In this document: positions 17,236-23,518 of the stretch, in pieces
How the letters are laid out: the number at the start of each line of letters is the position of its first letter
Numbering within the stretch: the stretch's first letter is position 1
NCBI GenBank assembly: GCA_039029535.1
Contig: JBCCFW010000100.1
Span: 1 to 26,440 of the forward strand
DNA from: JBCCFW01 sp039029535
GTDB lineage: Bacteria; Acidobacteriota; JBCCFW01
Length of the DNA stretch: 26,440 nucleotides
Reading direction: 5' to 3'
The notes under the pieces: model-generated
Told to the model about the DNA's origin: nothing
Seen by the model: the letters and a program-made list of their open reading frames with translations, nothing else
Databases searched by the model: none
Position numbers and translations under genes: made by a program

Positions 17236-20172
17236 GTGCGACCCCATCGAGCTCTCATCGTGTTCCTCTGCGGTTCACCGTCCACGCGGACGTCTCCCCG
17301 TGCCTGCTGGTGCCCTTGGCGCGCCTCAGGCGTGTCGCTCCTGGCGATGGCGCTCCTCGCGAGTCCCGTGGCGTCTTCGCCCATCACGGACTTGCGTGAG
17401 CTGCGCAAGCTGAGCAACGAAGACGCCGCCGCACGCCCCTCCGTCTCCATTGAGGTCGACGTGACTTTCGTCGACCCCGTCTTCAACTGGATGTTCGTGG
17501 CTGCAGGAGATGAACGGCTCTTCGTCTTCGGCATCCGCCATGGCCTCCTCGATCAAGGGCAGCGGGTTCTCGTGCGCGGAGAAGCTTCCCCCGGCGAAGT
17601 CTTGCCGATCGTGATCGCCGACGAGGTCAGCATCCTGGATGAGGACGTTCCCCTTCCCCACCCCCAGCGACTCGACGACCTGGCCGCCTTGCTCATCGGT
17701 GCCCACGACTGCGACTGGGTCGAGATCGAGGCCACTCTCGTCATGGCGGTCGTCAAGGCCGACCGGACGCTCTTCGTCGCCGAGAACCGCGGTCATCGCT
17801 TTCTCATCAGCGTCGCCGACCGGCTGACGTCCGACGAGGTTCACGAGTGGATCGGAAAGCGCGTGATGAGCCGCGGAGTCCTCGGCTACCGCATGGACAA
17901 CCAGCCCTTCCACGAGCCGAATCCCGAGATCGGTCGCGTGGTGGTCCACGAGCTCTTCGTTCAAGACCTCCGACAGCTCGCGGTGATGGAGCCTGGCCCG
18001 CGCAACTCGCTGCCACGGGAGACCGATCGCATCGCCACCATCGGGACCCTCGGCGAGCGCAGCTTCCGCCTGCACGGACACGTGACCTACCTCGACGCCG
18101 AGGGTCTCGTGCTCGAGGACGAGACCGGAGGCCTGCGCGTGACCGCTCCGGCCTTGCGTGAGATCGCGCTGGGCCAGGTTCTCGAGCTGCATGGACGCAA
18201 GACGACCGAGGGCTCGGTGGCCGAGGTCATTCGTCCCATCACGACCGCCACGCTCTCACGCCCACCGCCTCTCAGCATCCGCGAGGCCTGTCAGGAGTCT
18301 CACCACCATCGTCGGGTCGGCCTCCACGGGCGCCTGCATCATCACGACGACGGCGCCCTGGAGCTTCGGGACGGTAGCGGTCGGTCCATCTCTCTCGTCT
18401 TCGCTCCCGGGCTCGATGCTCGAGGCCTCGAGCTCGAGCTCGCCAGTGAGCTGGAAGTGTTCGGCGTGGTGACCCCCGGTGCGACGGCGAGCGCCGAGCC
18501 CGTGCTCCTGCTCGCCAGCGTCGGCGATGTCCAGGTCCTCGACCGCTGGTCTCCCTTCCAGCTTCAACGAGTGGCTCTCGCCCTCGCCGGGCTGCTGGCG
18601 CTCGTCGGCATGGCCCTGCTCTGGGTTCGGATGCTGAGACTCCGCGTGGCCGAGAAGACACGTCACCTCTCCGACACGACGGCTCAGCTCCGCACGTCCT
18701 ACGACTCCGTGACGGATGGGTTGGTCGCCGTCGACGCGCACGGCCGCACCCTCGCCGCCAACCAGGCCGCGCATCAGCTCTTCGGCGTGACGCTGCTGCC
18801 CGGCGATCTCGCGCATCCGCTCTGGAAGGCCATCGAGGCCTGCTCACCCCAGAACACGACGCTGGACCAGGAACGGCAGCGTGCCTCGCAGGAGCCCGAG
18901 CACCGCTGTGAGCTCGACCTGGTGCTGTCTCACCCCGAAGCCCGCGAGCTCGTCGTCGCCTCGTCGCCGATCATGGATCCCACGCGTCCCGGCTCTCCGA
19001 TCGGGCGACTCTGGGTGTTCCGTGACGTCACCGGCAGCCGTCGGCTCCAGCGTCGCCTTCTTCAGGTGCAGAAGATGGAGTCCCTCGGCAACCTGGCCGG
19101 CGGGGTGGCTCACGACTTCAACAACCTCCTCACCGTCATCCTCGGCAACCTGAGCCTCATGCGTGATGCGCCGCTCGATCCCGACTCGGACGAGCTGCTC
19201 GAGTCGGCCGAGAACGCCGCTGAGAGCGCGAGTCACGTCGTCGCCAAGCTCCTGCGCTTTTCGCGCCGGACGGACCTCGCGCTGGCGCCGCGCGACGTCA
19301 ACGATCTGGTGGACTCGGCGCATCGCCTGGCACGGCACTCCATCGGCCCGTCCATGGGGCTCGAGCTCGACCTCGCCCCGAGCTTGCCCGCCGTCCTGGC
19401 CGACCGCGTTCAGCTCGAGCAAGTCTTGCTCAACCTCTGCGTGAACGCTCGTGACGCCATGCCGGATGGCGGCACGCTGACGATCACCACCCGGCTCGAA
19501 GCTCCGACGAGCGACACGGACGAGCGGGTCGTCATCTCCGTCCGTGACACGGGAACGGGCATCGACGAGAGTCTCCGGCAGTCCATCTTCGAGCCCTTCT
19601 TCACCACCAAGCCCGAGGGCATGGGGACCGGCCTGGGCCTGAGCGTGTCCTATGGCACCGTTCAGCAGCACGGCGGTCAGCTCGAAGTGGAGTCCGAGCT
19701 GGGTCGAGGCACCGAGTTCCGCATCGTCTTGCCGGCTCGCCGAGACCTCGGGCTCGACTCTCGCGAAACACCGCGGAACACGAGCACGCATCACGCCACG
19801 GTGCTCGTCGTCGACGACGACGCCTTCGTGCGCAACGTCGCCACCCGAGTCCTCTCCAGCCGAGGTCATCGGGTCCTGACGGCTGCCGATGGACGCGAGG
19901 CCCTCGAGCTGCTCGACGCGCAGGAGGTGGATCTCGTCGTCTTGGACCTTGCCATGCCCGGCCTGTCGGGTCAGGAGGTTCTCGACCGGATCCGCTCAGG
20001 TGATCACGCCCACCTGCCGGTGATCCCGTGCAGCGCTCAGGACCTCTCGACCGAGCTCGACTTGCTCGCCCGTACCGAGGGCCACGTGCAGAAGCCTTTC
20101 TCGGCCGCCGAGTTCTCCCAGATCGTGGAGGACGCGCTCGACCAGGACGCCACCTCGATCAGCGCGAGTTGA
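17236..20172 (+). CDS. Membrane hybrid histidine kinase with OB-fold-like periplasmic repeats, PAS and receiver
   Basis: 978-residue sensor kinase. After a hydrophobic N-terminus (GVSLLAMALLASPVASS, about 32-48) come three or four OB-fold-like periplasmic units (about 49-140, 145-245, 265-335, 350-435; pattern G.VT..D...LVLEDETGGL.V), as in many Acidobacteria and Verrucomicrobia kinases. A membrane helix (443-464) follows, then PAS (about 487-598), HisKA with H626 (GGVAHDFNNLL), HATPase_c (N737; DTGTGID 771-777; GTGLGL 797-802) and one receiver (855-970; D904, K953). The phosphorelay would pass from H626 to D904 and then to an unlinked partner. The start is uncertain: GTG 17236 gives a long N-region before the hydrophobic stretch, and GTG 17332 would leave it too short. 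The 3' end overlaps the convergent PLC-like gene by 14 bases. Divergence from the sulfatase suggests, without proving, a regulatory link. Confidence 0.93.
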   Translation: MRPHRALIVFLCGSPSTRTSPRACWCPWRASGVSLLAMALLASPVASSPITDLRELRKLSNEDAAARPSVSIEVDVTFVDPVFNWMFVAAGDERLFVFGIRHGLLDQGQRVLVRGEASPGEVLPIVIADEVSILDEDVPLPHPQRLDDLAALLIGAHDCDWVEIEATLVMAVVKADRTLFVAENRGHRFLISVADRLTSDEVHEWIGKRVMSRGVLGYRMDNQPFHEPNPEIGRVVVHELFVQDLRQLAVMEPGPRNSLPRETDRIATIGTLGERSFRLHGHVTYLDAEGLVLEDETGGLRVTAPALREIALGQVLELHGRKTTEGSVAEVIRPITTATLSRPPPLSIREACQESHHHRRVGLHGRLHHHDDGALELRDGSGRSISLVFAPGLDARGLELELASELEVFGVVTPGATASAEPVLLLASVGDVQVLDRWSPFQLQRVALALAGLLALVGMALLWVRMLRLRVAEKTRHLSDTTAQLRTSYDSVTDGLVAVDAHGRTLAANQAAHQLFGVTLLPGDLAHPLWKAIEACSPQNTTLDQERQRASQEPEHRCELDLVLSHPEARELVVASSPIMDPTRPGSPIGRLWVFRDVTGSRRLQRRLLQVQKMESLGNLAGGVAHDFNNLLTVILGNLSLMRDAPLDPDSDELLESAENAAESASHVVAKLLRFSRRTDLALAPRDVNDLVDSAHRLARHSIGPSMGLELDLAPSLPAVLADRVQLEQVLLNLCVNARDAMPDGGTLTITTRLEAPTSDTDERVVISVRDTGTGIDESLRQSIFEPFFTTKPEGMGTGLGLSVSYGTVQQHGGQLEVESELGRGTEFRIVLPARRDLGLDSRETPRNTSTHHATVLVVDDDAFVRNVATRVLSSRGHRVLTAADGREALELLDAQEVDLVVLDLAMPGLSGQEVLDRIRSGDHAHLPVIPCSAQDLSTELDLLARTEGHVQKPFSAAEFSQIVEDALDQDATSISAS

Positions 20173-21244
20173 GCGCGTCGGCGACCGCGAGAACGTCGCC
20201 GACGTCATGGAAGTCGACGGTCAAGAAATTGGGGAGACGACCCGACTCCGCCTCGCAGGCCAGGACGCGATCGGTGAAGAGCGGATCGAAGTTGACCTGC
20301 TCGGCCAAGGACCGACGTGCGGTGGGCGCGGTGAGGAAGTGGTTGAGGATGAAGAGCGCGTTGTCGCTGCTGCCACGGTTGCGTGCGCAGGTGAAGTCTT
20401 CCGGGCGTTCGACCGAGAACGACGTCTCCCAGGCGTGCTGCCAGACGTCGTGATGCCACGGACGGGCACCACCGTCGCGATCGCTGAGGATGACGACTCG
20501 ACGGCCCGACTCGATCATCGCACCGAGCGTCGGCCAGGGCTCTCCCAGGACCTGCTCGTGACAGAGTGGAAGGAGCCCCGCCGCGTCGAACTCGGACTCG
20601 ACGTCTCCGATGGCCGAGTACGACTCGAGGATGAGGGTGACGACCTCACGCGGATTCGCGTCGAGGAAGCCCCGTATCTCGGAGAGGCCTTCATCGAGCG
20701 GCTGAAGCCCGCCGAGGCAGGTGCCGTGACACAGGTGCGGTGAGCCGAACCAGTCGTGGATGTCGAGCATGAGCGCTCGGACTCCGCTCTCGAGCTGCGA
20801 GGGCACGTCGACCGTTTGATTGGGGAGGATCCAGCCGTCCTCCTCGCTGGACATGGCGTTGTGCGTGGTCGCGTGGACCACCTCGTCGTAGCGCTTGCTA
20901 CACAGGGCCGAACTGCCATTACAGGGAGCGACCGTCGGGCCGTCCTCGACGAACCAGTAGTGCGAGCCCGCCGACGACGCGTCGACGTGGCTCAGCTCGG
21001 TGAGCCCGGCCGCAACGGGGGAATCATCGCGAGCACCGCCGGCGAGGGAGAGGAGAGAGCCACGGTGCACGGTCCAGCTCCCGCCCGGCGCGAGCTCGCC
21101 CTCCCAGGTGAGTCGGATGTCGGCGCCGGCTCGCGTGACGCGCAGGGAGCCCTCACCGACGCTCGCGCTCGCGAGCACCGGCAAGAGCAGGGAGACGACC
21201 AGCGCTCCCAGGACGGCACGACCTCGATCCATGGCCGTCAGCAT
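20159..21244 (-). CDS. Exported PI-PLC-like phosphodiesterase
   Basis: 361 residues. The signal peptide is about 1-28 (RAVLGALVVSLLLPVLASA). Residues 30-117 form an accessory beta-domain (LRVTRAGADIRLTWEGE, TVHRGSLLSL, GSHYWFVEDG) like those at the C-termini of the sulfatase and glycosidase-like proteins, here moved to the N-terminus. The catalytic part resembles the PI-PLC X / GDPD superfamily barrel: ATTHNAMSS with H128, then SGVRALMLDIHDW with H163 as the probable histidine pair, and REVVTLILES. The substrate could be a phospholipid head group or another phosphodiester. ATG 21244 follows the ADP-ribosylglycohydrolase stop by a single base, which implies translational coupling; ATG 21232 is an alternative start. 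The reading frame stays open to 21679, but that extension overlaps the upstream gene and lacks coding character. The final 14 bases overlap the convergent kinase gene. Confidence 0.87.
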   Translation of the reverse strand: MLTAMDRGRAVLGALVVSLLLPVLASASVGEGSLRVTRAGADIRLTWEGELAPGGSWTVHRGSLLSLAGGARDDSPVAAGLTELSHVDASSAGSHYWFVEDGPTVAPCNGSSALCSKRYDEVVHATTHNAMSSEEDGWILPNQTVDVPSQLESGVRALMLDIHDWFGSPHLCHGTCLGGLQPLDEGLSEIRGFLDANPREVVTLILESYSAIGDVESEFDAAGLLPLCHEQVLGEPWPTLGAMIESGRRVVILSDRDGGARPWHHDVWQHAWETSFSVERPEDFTCARNRGSSDNALFILNHFLTAPTARRSLAEQVNFDPLFTDRVLACEAESGRLPNFLTVDFHDVGDVLAVADALNSR

Positions 21245-21245
21245 G

Positions 21246-22262
21246 TCACCCCGACGCCTGCGACTCCGATCGTCCGCTTGGCGCCACGGCGAGCAAGGCA
21301 TCGACGAGCTCAAGCAAGTCGTGAGGCGTGAACCGATCGGGTCGCACCTGACCACCCCAGCGCCAGGTGACCAACACGGGCTCCACGAGCTCTCGCGGAA
21401 CCGCACCCTCGGCCGCTGCGACCAGCCCTCCGACGATGCAGGCGTTGGTGTCCGTGTCACCGCCTCCACGCAAGGTCTCACGCAGCGCTTCGAGGTACGT
21501 CGAGCCGAGGCGAAGATGGCGGAAGGCGTGCTCGAAGGCGATGCGCGCGTAGCCTGCCTGAGGGTGGAAGGGGTAGACCTCCCCGCTGGCGGCGTGCGCG
21601 AACCACTCCCGCACCTCGGGTTCGCCATCGCGTTCGATCCAATCTTGGGCGGCTGCCAGCGCCTTGTCGCGATCCCCACCGCGCAAGAGCGTTGCCATGG
21701 CGATCAAGTAGGCCGCAACCGCGTCCGTGCACGACGGGTTGACGTGGGACAGGCTCGAGTCGAGACGACCGACACGGGCCAGCTCGTCATCGTCGAGGTC
21801 GTGACCCCAGACCGCCAGCGGCATGCAGCGCATGAGGCTTCCGTTGGCCTTCGAGTCGCTTCCCCGACGCCGCGCTTGCTCCTGCATCGCCGCGGCGAGC
21901 CCGTCACCGTCTTCGGAGTCGTTGCTCGCGCCGAAAGCCGACCCGATGGTCATCCCGACGTCGAAGGGCTCGGAGCGCAACCAGTCGGAGTAGCGTGCAG
22001 CAATCGCGTCGAGGTCGAAGTCGCCGCCTCCTTGAACGAGACCGCGGGCGAGGGAGATCAGCAGCTCACCATCGTCCGTGACCTGCCCCGGTCCGACCTC
22101 CCAGCAGCCACCACCCGGCAAGCCAAGCGCGTGCTCGACATCGTCCTCCGTGGGCCGACGACCCAGGAACTCCAGCGTCGCACCAGCGGCGTCACCCACC
22201 AGCGCTCCGCAAAGAGCGGCCTCGCTCCGACGCCGCAGCTCTGCGCACGGCCTCTCACTCAT
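21246..22262 (-). CDS. ADP-ribosylglycohydrolase (DraG/ARH family)
   Basis: 338-residue cytosolic hydrolase that removes ADP-ribose from protein or other acceptors, or processes related ADP-ribosyl compounds. Family motifs are clear: CGALVGDAAGATLEFLG at the N-terminus, TDDGE (62-66) for the first metal site, KANGSLMRCMPLAVW in the middle, and GGDTDTNACIVGGLVAA (267 onward) for the second metal site; both Mg2+ sites look intact. ATG 22262 is preferred over an earlier in-frame start (22304) because it overlaps the upstream gene's stop in ATGAGTGA (8 bases) and has GGAG beside it. It is the middle gene of a coupled operon: deoxyribosyltransferase-like, ADP-ribosylglycohydrolase, PLC-like. No DarT- or DraT-type ADP-ribosyltransferase is in the window, so its substrate is unknown. 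Confidence 0.95.
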   Translation of the reverse strand: MSERPCAELRRRSEAALCGALVGDAAGATLEFLGRRPTEDDVEHALGLPGGGCWEVGPGQVTDDGELLISLARGLVQGGGDFDLDAIAARYSDWLRSEPFDVGMTIGSAFGASNDSEDGDGLAAAMQEQARRRGSDSKANGSLMRCMPLAVWGHDLDDDELARVGRLDSSLSHVNPSCTDAVAAYLIAMATLLRGGDRDKALAAAQDWIERDGEPEVREWFAHAASGEVYPFHPQAGYARIAFEHAFRHLRLGSTYLEALRETLRGGGDTDTNACIVGGLVAAAEGAVPRELVEPVLVTWRWGGQVRPDRFTPHDLLELVDALLAVAPSGRSESQASG

Positions 22263-22851
22263 CTCCGTCTCCCTCGTTCCTGGCGACGGCCCGCGCCAAG
22301 GCATCGACGAAGGAGTCGGCGACGAGCCGGTTCTTCTCCTTCACCGACAATGAATGCCAGGTGAGGCCGTGATGCCGGACCACGTGCCGTGCCCAGCCGA
22401 GGCTCTCGGCGTCGTCGGGGCTGCCCACCACGAGCCGCCGCCGACTCGGCTCACGCAGCCAGCGCTGGAAGAGGAAGCCGAACTCCCAGCGGGTCGTCGG
22501 TCCAATGTTGGCGGGGAAGCTCCCGGCCTTCTCATCGCTCCAGTAGGTGGGCAACCAGAACGCGGTCACGTCGCAGAGCTCCAGGTACTGAAGCTCCCAT
22601 GCGATCTGGTCGTCGTCGGTGCGCGCGAAGCGAGCGCCCCGCTTGGAGAGGATCGAGCGCCATCTCCCGTCCTCGGGCTCCGGCACGACCACCGTGACGT
22701 CGTCGGAGAGCCCGTGCCGAGCGTCGAGTCGCTCGAGCAGCTCCCGACGCCAGCCTTCCGGCATGGCGCCGTCGGGCGGCGTCGGGCCCGCGAGGAAGAT
22801 GCCCTTCCCCGGGTAGATCGTGGCGTGCTGACGGGCGAAAAGGACTCTCAC
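22255..22851 (-). CDS. Nucleoside 2-deoxyribosyltransferase-like protein
   Basis: 198 residues, cytosolic, first gene of the operon. The fold signature matches the nucleoside 2-deoxyribosyltransferase-like group: GIFLAGPTPPDG (AGPT 21-24), EGWRRELLERL, VVVPEPEDGRW, IAWELQYLELCDVTAFWLP, and PTTRWEFGF with E123 as the likely catalytic Glu equivalent. Relatives cleave or transfer the base of (deoxy)nucleosides, and distant members act on NAD or nucleotide derivatives. GTG 22851 is chosen because GGAGGAG lies three bases upstream; the frame extends to 23082, but that stretch is low-complexity and crosses the leader of the opposite gene. A TATCAT at 22879-22874 (minus strand) could be its -10. The stop overlaps the start of the ADP-ribosylglycohydrolase gene, so the two are translationally coupled and probably act in one pathway. 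Confidence 0.85.
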   Translation of the reverse strand: MRVLFARQHATIYPGKGIFLAGPTPPDGAMPEGWRRELLERLDARHGLSDDVTVVVPEPEDGRWRSILSKRGARFARTDDDQIAWELQYLELCDVTAFWLPTYWSDEKAGSFPANIGPTTRWEFGFLFQRWLREPSRRRLVVGSPDDAESLGWARHVVRHHGLTWHSLSVKEKNRLVADSFVDALARAVARNEGDGDE

Positions 22852-23029
22852 GGCTCCTCCCAGATACACGACGATGATAGCCCGCCCTCCAACGCGCCTC
22901 CCACCATGGCTGGACTTCTTCCCAGCGCTCGGCGCCGAATCGGCGCTCAGGCCCCGTTTCCGACCTGGCACGTGCCCTGCTACTTCAGCGGACGTGCCTC
23001 CGGACTCGCAGGAATCCACCGGAGAGAAA

Positions 23030-23218
23030 GTGACGACGATGGACAAGGACGACCTCATCCGGCACTGCGAACGCAAGCTCAAGCTCCGAGCCCTTCAGGA
23101 GTTCGACGACGACGGCGAGGACATCGAAGGACTCGAGCGCGAGTTCGCTCTCGCCGCTCTCGATCTCGTGCGGCGTCAGCCCGCCATGGAAGACCTCGCC
23201 CGCGCGAACCGCCGCTGA
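23030..23218 (+). CDS. Small uncharacterised acidic protein (62 aa)
   Basis: I do not recognise this protein. It is 62 residues, highly charged and apparently all-helical (MDKDDLIRHCERKLKLRALQ, then a DDDGEDIEG turn, then a second helix LEREFALAALDLVRRQ), so a helical hairpin is likely. I place the start at GTG 23030, which has GGAGAG three bases upstream; ATG 23039 is possible, and a longer frame from 22874 lacks coding character. It is divergent from the deoxyribosyltransferase-like gene (178-bp gap) and convergent with the small membrane protein gene, so it appears to be a single-gene unit. Confidence 0.65.
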   Translation: MTTMDKDDLIRHCERKLKLRALQEFDDDGEDIEGLEREFALAALDLVRRQPAMEDLARANRR

Positions 23219-23260
23219 GCGGGCACGCTTGCTGGCTCTCCAGGCGCCGACCGCCCGAGC

Positions 23261-23476
23261 TCAGGCCTCCGACGAGTCGGGAGCCGTGTCGGCACGTCGG
23301 CCTCTCTGGCGGAACGCGGTGAAGTTGAGCCACGCCAGACCGAGGCCGACCACGCCGATCACGAGCTGCACGGGCAAGAGGCCGTGACCCAGCACCAGAC
23401 GCTCGAGACTCCGTAGCAGCGCCACGGCACCCAGGCCTCCGAAGAACACGACCAACAACAGGTTGAGCACCCTCAT
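23261..23476 (-). CDS. Small two-helix membrane protein downstream of ion channel
   Basis: 71 residues. Two hydrophobic helices are seen (about 3-20, VLNLLLVVFFGGLGAVALL; about 34-52, LPVQLVIGVVGLGLAWLNF), followed by a basic, then acidic, cytoplasmic tail (RQRGRRADTAPDSSEA). ATG 23476 has a good Shine-Dalgarno (GGAGGAA, seven bases upstream on the minus strand). The gap to the channel gene's stop is 42 bases on the same strand, so it is probably the last gene of the channel operon. An accessory subunit role is conceivable but not shown. Confidence 0.75.
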   Translation of the reverse strand: MRVLNLLLVVFFGGLGAVALLRSLERLVLGHGLLPVQLVIGVVGLGLAWLNFTAFRQRGRRADTAPDSSEA

Positions 23477-23518
23477 CTGATTCCTCCCAAGTGACGATGA
23501 GCGGGGTCGCTCACCCCA

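Noticed and set aside
21245..21679. 145-residue N-terminal extension of the PLC-like reading frame
   Set aside because: It lies inside the ADP-ribosylglycohydrolase gene, is Ser/Arg/Pro-rich without family match, and would bury the clear signal peptide that begins just after ATG 21244.
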